A stretch of 60,976 nucleotides of DNA from Bacillota bacterium (GCA_023397675.1 JAEWTV010000106.1:1-60976); one strand, 5' to 3'; positions 1 to 9,744 are shown, numbered from the stretch's first letter. The notes: generated from the sequence alone by a model not told the origin. Numbers and translations: made by a program.

Positions 1-1419
1 AATATACCACTGGAATATTATCAGGATATCCTAAAAAAACAGGCGGTTGTAAATGCTGGTTTAAAGTTTGTACTGTATGATGAGCAATCCGATTCGTCCT
101 TTGATTTCTTTTATGAAAACGGTATAGCTGATTATATACGTGAGGTCAATCAGGATAAGGGCTTTACAGATATACAATTTTATGAGACCTCTACAAAAGG
201 ACGTGACAGGGAGGATAAGCCTGAATATAGGCTCAAAATGCAGATTGCATTTTGCTTCAATAATGAAATTAATCTGCTTGAATATTATCATAATTCAAGC
301 TTCCTGGAGCACGGCGGTTCTCCTGACAAAGCGGTAAAAAATGCATTTGTCTATATTATTGATAAATTCCTTAAGCAAAGAAACAAGTATAACAAGGATG
401 AAGCAAAGGTAACGTTTGCTGATATACAGGACAGTATAATTCTTGTCACAAATTCATTTTCAACTATGACAAGCTATGAAAACCAGACCAAGAAATCCAT
501 TACTAACAAGTTTATTCAGGATGCAATGACCGAATATCTCAAGGAACAGCTGGAAATTTATTTTATTGAGAATAAGGTGGAAAGTGAAAAAATAACCGAG
601 CAGGTACTGGTTAATAAAAGAAGCAGGGAAACTGCAGAAAGAACAAGAATTAACATAAAGAAAAAGCTTGGTGGAACAATTGACATATCCAATAGGGTAA
701 AGAAATTTGTAGATTGCAGGACAAAGGACTTAAGCAAAAGGGAAATATATATAGTGGAAGGTGATTCCGCTCTTGGTGCATGTAAATTGGGCAGGAATGC
801 AGAATTTCAAGCTATTATGCCCGTCCGCGGAAAGATTCTTAACTGTCTTAAGGCTGACTATGACAAAATATTTAAAAATGAAATAATAGTAGACCTCCTA
901 AAAGTTCTGGGATGCGGAGTTGAAGTTAAATCCAAGCATAATAAGGAACTAAATACTTTTGAGCTTGAAAACCTGAGGTGGGACAAGATTATTATTTGTA
1001 CTGATGCCGATGTAGACGGTTTCCAGATACGTACACTTATACTAACAATGCTTTACAGGCTGGTTCCCACGCTTATTGAAGAGGGTAAGGTTTATATAGC
1101 AGAATCACCGCTTTTTGAGATAACAGCCAGGAATAAAGCATATTTTGCTTACAGTGATAAGGAAAAGAATGATATAGTGGCTAAACTTGATGGAAAATAT
1201 TCCATACAGAGATCCAAAGGTCTTGGAGAAAATGAACCAGAGATGATGTGGCAGACTACAATGAACCCTGATACAAGAAGGCTCATTAAAGTGCTGCCCA
1301 CAGATATGGAAGAAACTTTAAATGCTTTTGAGCTGCTGCTTGGTGACAATCTGCAGGGAAGAAAACTTTATATAGAAGAAAACGGATATAAATACCTTGA
1401 CATGATAGACGTCAGCTGA
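1..1419 (+). CDS. Type IIA topoisomerase subunit B (GyrB/ParE-like), 5' end outside window
   Basis: The reading frame is open from base 1, so this is the C-terminal 472 residues of a longer protein whose ATPase domain starts upstream of the window. The TOPRIM domain is visible: the catalytic Glu lies in an EGDSALGACKLGRN segment (E253 of the visible part) and the metal-binding DADVD has Asp 335, 337 and 339. A typical GyrB-type C-terminal end follows. Canonical GyrB has EGDSAGG; here the second part is ALG, and the MPVRGKILN segment is otherwise conserved. With the A subunit 13 bp downstream it would cut and religate duplex DNA. The divergent sequence suggests a topoisomerase IV or an accessory clostridial pair and not the main gyrase. 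Which of these it is cannot be settled from sequence alone. Confidence 0.88.
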   Translation, partial: NIPLEYYQDILKKQAVVNAGLKFVLYDEQSDSSFDFFYENGIADYIREVNQDKGFTDIQFYETSTKGRDREDKPEYRLKMQIAFCFNNEINLLEYYHNSSFLEHGGSPDKAVKNAFVYIIDKFLKQRNKYNKDEAKVTFADIQDSIILVTNSFSTMTSYENQTKKSITNKFIQDAMTEYLKEQLEIYFIENKVESEKITEQVLVNKRSRETAERTRINIKKKLGGTIDISNRVKKFVDCRTKDLSKREIYIVEGDSALGACKLGRNAEFQAIMPVRGKILNCLKADYDKIFKNEIIVDLLKVLGCGVEVKSKHNKELNTFELENLRWDKIIICTDADVDGFQIRTLILTMLYRLVPTLIEEGKVYIAESPLFEITARNKAYFAYSDKEKNDIVAKLDGKYSIQRSKGLGENEPEMMWQTTMNPDTRRLIKVLPTDMEETLNAFELLLGDNLQGRKLYIEENGYKYLDMIDVS

Positions 1420-1432
1420 TGGAGGGAAACAA

Positions 1433-3622
1433 GTGTCACAAAACAAACCATTTGAACAACTAATAGTAGATACCCTTGAAAAAAATTATATGCCATATGC
1501 TATGAGTGTTATAGTATCCAGAGCCATTCCCGAGATTGACGGATTTAAGCCTTCGCACAGAAAGCTGCTTTATACCATGTACAAAATGGGACTGCTTACT
1601 GGTAACCGGACTAAATCTGCAAATGTTGTTGGACAGACAATGAAATTAAACCCTCATGGAGACATGGCGATTTATGAAACTCTTGTAAGACTTACAAGAG
1701 GTAACGATGCTCTTGTTTTGCCTTACATTGATTCAAAAGGAAATTTCGGTAAGCAGTATTCAAGGGATATGGCATTTGCAGCTCCCCGTTATACCGAGGT
1801 AAAACTGGACAAGGTATGTGAGGAATTATTCAAGGACATAGACAAGAATACTGTTGAATTTATAGATAATTATGACGGTACAATGAAGGAACCTTCTCTC
1901 CTTCCTACAACATTCCCCAATTTGCTTGTAAATGCAAATCAGGGAATAGCGGTGGGTATGGCCAGCAGCATATGCAGCTTTAACCTTCAGGAGGTATGTG
2001 AAGCAACTGTTCAGTTTATTCAGGATGAAAGGGTAGATATCCTGAAATACCTTAAAGCTCCTGATTTTTCAACAGGTGGTCAGCTTATTTATAATGAAAA
2101 CGAAATGTTACATATTTACAAGAACGGCAGAGGAAGCTTCAAACTGAGGGCTAAATACCGCTATGACAAAGCAAACAGCTGTATTGAAATATATGAGATT
2201 CCTTATACAACAACTGCCGAGGCAATCATAGACGAGGTTGTTGAAATAGTTAAATCGGGCAAAATCAAGGATATTGTTGATTTAAGAGACGAGACAGACC
2301 TTGACGGACTTAAAATCACTTTTGATATAAAAAAGAGTGCAGACCCCGATAGTATAATGAACAAGCTGTTTAAGCTTACTTCTCTGCAGTCTTCATTTGC
2401 ATGCAACTTTAACATACTTGTCAATGGAAGCCCAAGAGTAATGGGAATTAAGACTATACTAACCGAGTGGCTTATTTTCAGGATTACATGTATAAAACGA
2501 CAGCTTTTATATGATATAGCAAAGAAGTCTGAAAAGCTTCATTTACTGCTTGGTCTAAGAAAAATCCTTCTTGATATTGATAAGGCAATTAAAATAGTAA
2601 GAAACACTGAACAGGATGAAATGGTTGTTCCAAACCTTATGCAAGGGTTCGATATAGATCAGGTTCAGGCGGAATTTATAGCAGAAATAAAGCTGAGGAA
2701 CCTTAACAAACAGTACATTGTTAACCGCGTAAGCGAGGTGGATTCACTTCAGAAGGAAATAAATGAACTTAATGAGATACATAAAGATGAAGGCAAAATT
2801 AAAAAAATTATTGTTAAGCAGATTAATGAAGTAGCAAAAAAATATGGGAAGCCGAGAAAAACTGAAATAATTCAGGATGATATGATAGAGGTGATAACTG
2901 AAGAGCATTTGATAGAAGATTTTAACCTGAAACTGTTTCTTACTGCACAGAATTATCTTAAGAAGATATCTCTGGTATCACTAAGGGCAAACCCTGAGCA
3001 GAAGCTTAAGGATGACGATTATATTCTCCAGGAAGTAGAAACACATAATAAGACAGACCTGCTGCTCTTTTCAAACAAATATACAGTGTACAAGCTTAAA
3101 ACTTACGAACTGGAAGACTCCAAGGCAAGCAGCCTGGGTGAATACCTTACAAATCTGCTTGAACTGGAGCCTGATGAAAAGATAATATATATAATTCCAA
3201 CGGATAATTACAGTGGGTATATTCTGTTTTCATATGAAAACGGAAAAGCAGCTAAAATACCATTGGAAAGCTACGCAACGAAGACAAACAGGAAGAAGCT
3301 TGCTAATGCATATTCAGATCTTTCAAAACTTGTTGATATGAGATTTATGGAGGCAGATAAGGAACTGGTTGCAATTAGCAGTATAGATAAGGTGCTTATT
3401 TTCAATACTTCTTCCATCAACCCCAAATCCACAAGAGATTCACAAGGGGTACAGGTTCTAAAGTCAAAAAAAGGCAGTGTTCTGGTTTCAATCAAGGGAT
3501 TGGATCAAACTGAAATTACAGATCCTGACTACTACAGAACAAAGGTTATTCCTGCGGTAGGCTGCTATTTGAAAGATGACGATAAATCCAATAACCAGAT
3601 AGAATTAAAGCTTGATATATAG
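1433..3622 (+). CDS. Type IIA topoisomerase subunit A (GyrA/ParC-like)
   Basis: This 729-residue protein starts at GTG 1433, with GGAGGG seven bases upstream, and sits 13 bp after the B subunit, so the two form an operon. The N-terminal breakage-reunion domain has DGFKPSHRKLLYTMY near residues 36-50, a helix-turn-helix region and the catalytic tyrosine in APRYTE (Tyr120, equivalent to E. coli GyrA Tyr122). A coiled-coil tower region (roughly 340-450) and a shortened C-terminal beta-pinwheel follow; I do not see a clear GyrA box. Canonical enzymes have DGLKPVHRR, so this branch is divergent. Its length is closer to ParC than to GyrA. Role: strand passage with the upstream B subunit; whether it decatenates, relaxes or supercoils is open. 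Confidence 0.88.
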   Translation: MSQNKPFEQLIVDTLEKNYMPYAMSVIVSRAIPEIDGFKPSHRKLLYTMYKMGLLTGNRTKSANVVGQTMKLNPHGDMAIYETLVRLTRGNDALVLPYIDSKGNFGKQYSRDMAFAAPRYTEVKLDKVCEELFKDIDKNTVEFIDNYDGTMKEPSLLPTTFPNLLVNANQGIAVGMASSICSFNLQEVCEATVQFIQDERVDILKYLKAPDFSTGGQLIYNENEMLHIYKNGRGSFKLRAKYRYDKANSCIEIYEIPYTTTAEAIIDEVVEIVKSGKIKDIVDLRDETDLDGLKITFDIKKSADPDSIMNKLFKLTSLQSSFACNFNILVNGSPRVMGIKTILTEWLIFRITCIKRQLLYDIAKKSEKLHLLLGLRKILLDIDKAIKIVRNTEQDEMVVPNLMQGFDIDQVQAEFIAEIKLRNLNKQYIVNRVSEVDSLQKEINELNEIHKDEGKIKKIIVKQINEVAKKYGKPRKTEIIQDDMIEVITEEHLIEDFNLKLFLTAQNYLKKISLVSLRANPEQKLKDDDYILQEVETHNKTDLLLFSNKYTVYKLKTYELEDSKASSLGEYLTNLLELEPDEKIIYIIPTDNYSGYILFSYENGKAAKIPLESYATKTNRKKLANAYSDLSKLVDMRFMEADKELVAISSIDKVLIFNTSSINPKSTRDSQGVQVLKSKKGSVLVSIKGLDQTEITDPDYYRTKVIPAVGCYLKDDDKSNNQIELKLDI

Positions 3623-3672
3623 CATATTAATTACCCGTTATAAGGTATACTAGTTTTAATGGAGGCAATGAT

Positions 3673-4764
3673 ATGGCTTTTGAAATGGTAAAGTACAAAG
3701 AACCGGATTTTAAAATGGAACCTTTTATTTCGGCACCTTGTGTAAGTACAAGGAGTGTAGAAATCAAAGGTGTTGCACCCGACAATTTTCATGCAACAAC
3801 CATTTTCCCGGAGTACTTCAAGATTGATGGAAAGTGGGTCCTTGCTCAGCAGAGCAGGATGGACTGTGTAGTTGTTGTACTTGAGGATGGGAATGTTGAA
3901 GTAAAAGAGTTCAGAAGATTAGAAGTCGGAGACAGGGTAGTTGTCGGCAGGAGTGAAGATGCAAGCAACGGTATATTTGTATATACAGAGGGTTTTAAAT
4001 ACAGTGCCGAGTTGGAGGAAACCTTTGCATTCAGAACAGGTAGATCAAGGGAAACCTCATATTCCAGGGACTATGACAGCTTGTATGATATCTTAAAATA
4101 TGAAAAAGAACATGGTTATATTGTATGGGTACTTGGCCCTGCTGTTGTTTTTGACCACGACTCCCGTGCAGCAATGGTTTCTCTTATAGAGAATGGCTTT
4201 GCTGGAGCTGTTTTTGCAGGAAATGCTCTTGCAACGCATGATATGGAAGGATCGATTTTCAGGACTGCTCTTGGGCAGGATATATATACACAAGCATCAA
4301 TACCAAATGGTCATTATCATCACCTTGAGCTCATAAACAGAGTGAGAAGACAGGGCTCAATTGAGAATTTCCTTAAGAACGATAGTGTTAATGATGGGGT
4401 AATAAACGCATGCGTCAAAAACAACATTCCATTTGTTCTGACAGGTTCAATCAGGGATGATGGTCCTCTTCCTGAGGTATATGCAAATGTTTATGAAGGA
4501 CAGGACGCTATGAGGAAGCATATAAGAAAGGCTACAACAGTATTAGGCTTGGCAACCCAGCTGCATTCAATTGCAACAGGAAACATGACGCCATCTTATC
4601 AGGTCGTTGATGGTGTAGTTAGACCCGTATTCATTTACAGCGTTGACATATCTGAATTTGCAGTAAACAAGCTTAGGGACAGGGGAACGACACAGGTAAC
4701 CTCGATAGTAACCAATATTCAAGATTTCCTTGTAAACCTTTCAAGAAATCTGACAGGTAAATAA
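3673..4764 (+). CDS. COG1915/TIGR00300-type protein (LOR/SDH bifunctional-enzyme conserved domain)
   Basis: A 363-residue soluble protein starting at ATG 3673 after a GGAGG-type site (3661-3665). The segment GVAPDNFHATTIFPEYFKIDGKW followed by MDCVVVV (cut at the middle here: GVAPDNFHAT, then WVLAQQSRMDC) is the hallmark of the LOR/SDH conserved region. The second half, with GPAVVFDHDSR and FAGNALATHDMEGS, matches the COG1915 core that is also found at the C terminus of cyanobacterial AgrE/ArgZ and archaeal ornithine cyclodeaminases. By family knowledge it may bind NAD and act in arginine or ornithine breakdown, but the function in Firmicutes is not established. It appears monocistronic: a terminator follows directly. 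Family call is solid, function is inference. Confidence 0.75.
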   Translation: MAFEMVKYKEPDFKMEPFISAPCVSTRSVEIKGVAPDNFHATTIFPEYFKIDGKWVLAQQSRMDCVVVVLEDGNVEVKEFRRLEVGDRVVVGRSEDASNGIFVYTEGFKYSAELEETFAFRTGRSRETSYSRDYDSLYDILKYEKEHGYIVWVLGPAVVFDHDSRAAMVSLIENGFAGAVFAGNALATHDMEGSIFRTALGQDIYTQASIPNGHYHHLELINRVRRQGSIENFLKNDSVNDGVINACVKNNIPFVLTGSIRDDGPLPEVYANVYEGQDAMRKHIRKATTVLGLATQLHSIATGNMTPSYQVVDGVVRPVFIYSVDISEFAVNKLRDRGTTQVTSIVTNIQDFLVNLSRNLTGK

Positions 4765-4784
4765 CAAAATTATTTTTTTAAAAG

Positions 4785-4807
4785 GAAGCGGCAACGCTTC
4801 TTTTTTT
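4785..4807 (+). terminator. Rho-independent terminator after COG1915 gene
   Basis: A perfect 6-bp stem GAAGCG/CGCTTC closed by a GCAA tetraloop (4785-4800) is followed by seven T residues. It ends the transcript of the 3673 gene. Confidence 0.85.
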
Positions 4808-4918
4808 GATTTAAAAAGCTGTTTTGTTCTTTATTTCCATTTACCCTAAATATGCTTTATGTTAACCTAACAATAATATCAGATATCAAAAGTAAGCATT
4901 CACTTAATGGGGGATATA

Positions 4919-6334
4919 ATGAGGAAAACAGCCTTTTTTTTCATTGCTTTTTTTGTGCTCTCTTTTCTTCCTATCAACACCTTGTACGCAGCCTCAAACG
5001 GTTACCCGACAATGGAAATCAATGTTAACGGGCAAAGAATTCATCTTGATACACCTGCGATTGTTTTAAACAATAGAACCATGGTTCCGGTAAGAGGTGT
5101 ATTTGAAAAAATGGGGGCTGATGTTGAGTGGTATACAGGTACAACAAAAATAGTAGTTACTCTTGGCAATACACAGGTTGTTCTGAATATGGGCAAAACA
5201 TCAGCCACTGTCAACGGTGAGATTAAATATATGGACGTGCCGCCTGTAGTAATCAATAACAGAACCCTTATTCCTTTGAGGTTTATTTCAGAAAGTATCG
5301 GTATGTGGGTAGGATGGGTCCAGGGCGTAGCACTTGCAACAATTACACACCCTGATTATTTTAATAATTTGCCTTCAAACAGGGTCCTTGGCTATACAAC
5401 AAATGATTATTTGGGAGATAACAGTTCATATCAGTCTTTTACCACAAATGCATCAAATATAAGCGAAATTGCAACATTCTCTTATTCAATTGATAACTAT
5501 GGTAATCTAAAAAAAATAGGAGAATCACAGAGTGATGCTGTAAACTATGCAAATTCAAATAATGTTAAACCGCTGCTTCTTATTAATAATTTCAATAACG
5601 GGGGTTTTGATATAGACCTTGTTCACTCGGTACTGTCCAGCTCTTCAAGGCGTGCTGCACTTATACAAAACATACTTGTTGCGTTAAGCAGGGAAAAATA
5701 CAGCGGCGTTAATATTGACTTTGAACATATATACTGGTATGACCGCAGTAATTATTCAGCTTTTGTAAGGGAACTCAACCAAAAATTAAAACCTTATGGA
5801 TATTTAACTACCCTGTCAGTGCCTGCAAAGGACACAGACTATTATGCTAACAATAACTGGAATGGTGCTATTGATTATAAAGAAATTGCAAAGTATGCAG
5901 ACTATTTAATGATTATGACATATGATGAGCACTGGTTTGGGGGTGACCCGGGACCTGTTGCTTCATATCCGTGGGTTGAAAATGTAATAAAATACGCTGT
6001 AACTCAGATGCCATCCAAAAAAATTCTGCTTGGAATCGGGGCATATGGTTATGATTGGGCGTATACAGGCTCAAGAGCTATAGCTGTTAAAAATATTAAC
6101 AGTCTAGCTGTAGATACAGGGGCTGTACCACAATGGGACAGTATTCAAATGTCAAAGTATTTCAATTATGTAAAAAACGGTACTCAACATCAAGTGTGGT
6201 ACGAGGACACTGATGGTATTTTACCAAAATTGGATTTAGTAAGTCGTTATGGTTTGGGAGGAATAGGTATTTGGAAGTTGGGCTATGAAAACAGTGATTT
6301 CTGGACATTGATAAATTCCAAATTTCCCAATTAG
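4919..6334 (+). CDS. Secreted GH18-type glycosidase with copper-amine-oxidase-like N-terminal domain
   Basis: 471 residues from ATG 4919, which has a GGGGG ribosome site six bases upstream; an ATG at 4907 overlaps that site and is rejected. Residues 1-25 form a signal peptide (MRKTAFFF, hydrophobic core, LYAA cleavage). Residues about 30-140 carry two copies of the NNRTMVPVRG / NNRTLIPLRF pattern of the copper amine oxidase N-terminal-like wall-associated domain common in Clostridia. The rest is a GH18 barrel with NIDFEHI, where Glu269 is the expected acid catalyst, plus MIMTYDEHW and a C-terminal GGIGIWKLGYE. This resembles SleL/YaaH-type peptidoglycan N-acetylglucosaminidases. Likely role: cell-wall or spore-cortex glycan hydrolysis outside the membrane. 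Its stop overlaps the stop of the convergent MFS gene by 4 bp. Confidence 0.82.
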   Translation: MRKTAFFFIAFFVLSFLPINTLYAASNGYPTMEINVNGQRIHLDTPAIVLNNRTMVPVRGVFEKMGADVEWYTGTTKIVVTLGNTQVVLNMGKTSATVNGEIKYMDVPPVVINNRTLIPLRFISESIGMWVGWVQGVALATITHPDYFNNLPSNRVLGYTTNDYLGDNSSYQSFTTNASNISEIATFSYSIDNYGNLKKIGESQSDAVNYANSNNVKPLLLINNFNNGGFDIDLVHSVLSSSSRRAALIQNILVALSREKYSGVNIDFEHIYWYDRSNYSAFVRELNQKLKPYGYLTTLSVPAKDTDYYANNNWNGAIDYKEIAKYADYLMIMTYDEHWFGGDPGPVASYPWVENVIKYAVTQMPSKKILLGIGAYGYDWAYTGSRAIAVKNINSLAVDTGAVPQWDSIQMSKYFNYVKNGTQHQVWYEDTDGILPKLDLVSRYGLGGIGIWKLGYENSDFWTLINSKFPN

Positions 6335-7593
6335 GATGATTGTTTGTTAATACTTTTGCGGTATTGAATGTAGAACAGGAAGGTTGCAACGAGCCTTAAA
6401 ATACAAGTAAGAGTCATTGCAAAAAATATTGAACTGTGCTTGTAAATCCATACGCCTATCATAGGTGATATAAAGTTGGATAGATTTATAAAAGTAGCAT
6501 AAATGGCAATATTCAAGGTTTTATTTTGTTGGGGTACTGTATCCATTAAATTTTCAAACAAAGCAAGCTGAAATGCAGAGAATACCAATCCAACAGAAAT
6601 ACTGCACACAAGAGCCATAAGAAGGGTTTTAGACATAACTAGCAGTAATGGGTTAAGAGCAAGTCCGAAGGCGCCAATTATTATCACAAATTTGGCGCCT
6701 TTTTTTTCTATCATTCTGCTCCAAATCATATATGTAAGGACTCCCGCAAGTCCAGTACCTACATTGAGATAACCTATCCAGGCCTCATTTGCATTTAAAA
6801 AATTCACTTGATATATAAAAAACAGGGGCCATGCCATCTGCCAGGTTACATGAAAGATGAAGGCTGTTAAAATGAAGCTTTTGAATGGTTTATTATTTCT
6901 TATTATTTTAATTGATTCTTTAAGCTGTAATAAAGGTTTAATACGGGTTTTCGGTAATGGTGGGGAGGTATATACTACTCTGGACATAAACCATGCTTGT
7001 AACATTGCAAGTATGAATGCGGTAAAAAAGAATATCTGGTATATTGTAATCCTTTGACTGTTATTTCCCGGTATATACGCAAGTATGAAACCAGAAAGCG
7101 TCAGTGAAGTCATACCGAAAAGGTTAGAAAATTTACTTCTTCTAGCGTAGGTATTATTTCTCCTATCGGTTGGAATTACATCTGAAAAATATGACTGCCA
7201 AAGAATTGTATAAATTGATATGGGTAAATTAATCAATGATACTGTTAAAATGTAGAGATATACGTGTTTCCCTCCTGTGTAAGGAGTAAGAGCTGCAAGA
7301 GGATACATTATTCCTGCAGAAAGTATGAACATTATAATCATTTTTTTCTTGTTGGAATATTTTTGCGAAATCAGGGCTCCGGGTATTACTGCAAGTACTC
7401 CTATGAGCGCGGGGAGGGAACTTAACAGACCTATTTCATAATCACCTGCGCCTAAACGTTTTCCGAACATGGAAAAAAACGGGTTGGCTATGTTTTGAAT
7501 TACTATAATCATTATCCCTTCAAAAATAAACATAAGACTGTTTCGGTTATTATGTAACTTTATATTGGCAGGTTTTTGCATTAATTTTAACAA
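6331..7593 (-). CDS. MFS-family membrane transporter
   Basis: A 420-residue polytopic protein with about 12 hydrophobic segments. It has an MFS-like loop (FGKRLGAGDYEIGLLSSLPAL, shortened here to the first 20: FGKRLGAGDYEIGLLSSLPA) after the first membrane helix, and basic clusters between helices (YSNKKK, RRNNTYARR). The start is taken as TTG 7593, with AGGGGA about 8 bases upstream; ATG 7581 is an alternative that would remove four residues. No substrate can be assigned. It is convergent with the GH18 gene and divergent from the DUF1385 gene. A second, related MFS gene lies at 20003. Confidence 0.75.
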   Translation of the reverse strand: MLKLMQKPANIKLHNNRNSLMFIFEGIMIIVIQNIANPFFSMFGKRLGAGDYEIGLLSSLPALIGVLAVIPGALISQKYSNKKKMIIMFILSAGIMYPLAALTPYTGGKHVYLYILTVSLINLPISIYTILWQSYFSDVIPTDRRNNTYARRSKFSNLFGMTSLTLSGFILAYIPGNNSQRITIYQIFFFTAFILAMLQAWFMSRVVYTSPPLPKTRIKPLLQLKESIKIIRNNKPFKSFILTAFIFHVTWQMAWPLFFIYQVNFLNANEAWIGYLNVGTGLAGVLTYMIWSRMIEKKGAKFVIIIGAFGLALNPLLLVMSKTLLMALVCSISVGLVFSAFQLALFENLMDTVPQQNKTLNIAIYATFINLSNFISPMIGVWIYKHSSIFFAMTLTCILRLVATFLFYIQYRKSINKQSS

Positions 7594-7719
7594 TTATTTT
7601 TCCCCTGATTATATATGTTAACATAATTGGAACTTATTTAAAAGTAATCGCCATTGACAGTTACTTACAACATAAATTAGAATAAAACTATAAATTTTTA
7701 ATGGAGTAAATATGAGAAT

Positions 7720-8655
7720 ATGAGAAAAACAAATGTAGGTGGTCAAGCATTAATTGAAGGCATACTCATGATGGGCCCTGATGGTGCAGCAATAGCAGTA
7801 AGAAAATCGGATGGTGAAATTGTAATAGATAACAGACCTCTGCCGCCCAGATTAAAAATTAGTAAAGTGCCTGTACTAAGAGGAATTGTATCATTCTTTA
7901 GACAGATGGTACTTGGTATGAAAGCTTTGATGTACTCTGCTAGCTTCATGGATATTGAATCGGAAGATCAGACGAAACCATCCAAATTTGATAAATTCAT
8001 GGAGAAGATTTTTGGAGACAAACTAATGGAGGCTGTAACTTATTTTGCAGTCATTATTTCGATAGCTTTCAGTGTAGGGCTTTTCGTACTGCTTCCAAAC
8101 TTTGTTGCAGGGATTTTGTCGTTTGATACCAAAACCTCAACAGGAGTTTTTCTGTGCAATTTGACAGAAGGCATACTAAGACTTTTAATATTTATAGGTT
8201 ATATGTATTTTACAACAAAAATGAAAGAAATGAACCGCATATGGGAATATCATGGTGCTGAACATAAAACAATTAACTGCTATTTAAATGAAGAAGAGTT
8301 AACAATTGATAATGTTAAAAAGTACTCAACCAAAAACCCAAAGTGTGGTACTTCGTACATTTTCCTTATAATTGTAGTTAGCATAATAGCTTTTTCATTC
8401 CTTGGCTGGTATGGGATAATTCTTAACATTGTAGTAAGAATTTTGCTGATTCCATTGGTGGCGGGTGTTTGTATGGAAATATTAAAGTTTGCCGGAAAAA
8501 GCGAAGGAAAATTTGCGAAAATTATAAATGTGCCGGGAATGGCATTTCAAAGACTAACTACAAGCGAGCCTGATAATTCACAGATTGAAGTTGCAATTGA
8601 AGCATTTAATGCTGCATTGAATTATAAAAAACCAATTGAAGGAAGTGCAGCATAA
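7720..8655 (+). CDS. DUF1385 family membrane protein (YqhQ-like)
   Basis: 311 residues. The N-terminal GGQALIEGILMMGP is the signature of DUF1385, and the central EYHGAEHKTINCY and CGTSYIF segments are also conserved in the family. At least four hydrophobic membrane segments are visible between residues about 105 and 255. The function of the family is unknown; in other Firmicutes the gene often sits near prfA or ribosomal maturation genes, which is not the case here. The best ribosome site (GGAG, 7703-7706) is placed for ATG 7712, which opens a three-codon frame (ATG AGA ATA TGA) whose stop overlaps the ATG at 7720, so initiation may be coupled. Confidence 0.8.
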   Translation: MRKTNVGGQALIEGILMMGPDGAAIAVRKSDGEIVIDNRPLPPRLKISKVPVLRGIVSFFRQMVLGMKALMYSASFMDIESEDQTKPSKFDKFMEKIFGDKLMEAVTYFAVIISIAFSVGLFVLLPNFVAGILSFDTKTSTGVFLCNLTEGILRLLIFIGYMYFTTKMKEMNRIWEYHGAEHKTINCYLNEEELTIDNVKKYSTKNPKCGTSYIFLIIVVSIIAFSFLGWYGIILNIVVRILLIPLVAGVCMEILKFAGKSEGKFAKIINVPGMAFQRLTTSEPDNSQIEVAIEAFNAALNYKKPIEGSAA

Positions 8656-8707
8656 ATAATAAACTAGCATGTTCAGGCTTGGGAAAAGTTAAAAGCGTTG
8701 CAGAGGT

Positions 8708-9532
8708 TTAGCCAGTGTATTTAAAAGTATGAGTTTGCCATTTTGTTAATGGACTTTTCCCACTTTTATAGTATAAATTAAGAACTTCTTGAACGTTTAT
8801 ATATTCTTTGGGGTCACAATTGCTATCAGAAAAAAATGTATATTCAGTTCCGCCTTTTAGCTCTTCATGAGCGTATATTTTTAAGCATTCCAATAGGTCT
8901 TGCCTATTCAGGTCAAATGGCACGCAATCAGTACTGGCGGCAACCCCCATATAACTGAAACCCTTTATGGTTTTATATAGTTCTTCAACCCTTTTAGTAC
9001 CATACTGAAAAGATATATTTAAAAAGACAATACCATTTTTACATAAGTATTCTTTTGCTCCTCTTAATACAACTCTACGGAATTCAAATCCATCATCTCC
9101 TTCACTTGAAGGCGGATTAGCCAGTATAAAGTTAATTTTCCCGCGGTTTTCATCAAGTTGGCGCTTATCTTCAATGGCATACGGAACATATGAGTCTGAA
9201 AGCATAAAACATACCTTGCCATTAACACCATTAATAGCAGCGTTTTTTCTTGCAATATCAATATTGTTGTTGGAAATTTCCAATCCATAAACTTTACTCA
9301 CTGATTCTATTTTCGCAGCAAGTATAGCCAAACATCCTACACCGCTACCCCAATCAAATCCAGTACCGTGAATTAAATCCTGGTTATTTGTAATAGCATC
9401 TATCAGAATATGGCTTGCCGGTGTTAATGCAAATGTTCCTTTTGGGTGGTAGAACGTTAATTCACCTAGTCCTTTGGTTGAGTCTTTATTTAAAATAGTT
9501 ATTTCTTCACCTGTGTTTATTTCTCGTATCAT
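8708..9532 (-). CDS. Class I SAM-dependent methyltransferase
   Basis: 274 residues, starting at ATG 9532 behind a strong GGAGG. The SAM-binding motif I is FDWGSGVGCLAILAA (about residues 58-72), an acidic residue follows in YGLEIS, and motif IV is ILANPPS with the NPPx signature of N-methyltransferases acting on planar nitrogens such as Asn, Gln or adenine. It resembles the PrmA/HemK/small-MT group but is not clearly any named member. Target is unknown; ribosomal proteins, release factors and nucleic acid bases are all possible. It is divergent from uvrB and appears monocistronic. Confidence 0.72.
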   Translation of the reverse strand: MIREINTGEEITILNKDSTKGLGELTFYHPKGTFALTPASHILIDAITNNQDLIHGTGFDWGSGVGCLAILAAKIESVSKVYGLEISNNNIDIARKNAAINGVNGKVCFMLSDSYVPYAIEDKRQLDENRGKINFILANPPSSEGDDGFEFRRVVLRGAKEYLCKNGIVFLNISFQYGTKRVEELYKTIKGFSYMGVAASTDCVPFDLNRQDLLECLKIYAHEELKGGTEYTFFSDSNCDPKEYINVQEVLNLYYKSGKSPLTKWQTHTFKYTG

Positions 9533-9705
9533 AATGGATTCCTCCGTTAGGTCACTGTTTTTTATTATGTCTCTAATACTGTCTAATTTCTGGTTAATAA
9601 ACTTGATGACAACAAACGTAATTGTCCCTAATAATATTGTATCATTTTAATTTCCAGTGTAAACCAACTTCCTTTTATCTATGTCAATCCATAAGAAATA
9701 TGTCC

Positions 9706-9744
9706 CAAACATACGTTTGCTAAACTTATTGCTTGTGTTATAAT
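9706..9744 (+). promoter_or_regulatory. uvrB promoter with overlapping LexA box
   Basis: CAAACATACGTTTG (9706-9719) matches the Gram-positive LexA consensus CGAACRNRYGTTYG at all but one position. It overlaps the -35 TTGCTA (9717-9722), which is 16 bp from a perfect -10 TATAAT (9739-9744). Binding of LexA here would block RNA polymerase. Confidence 0.8.
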
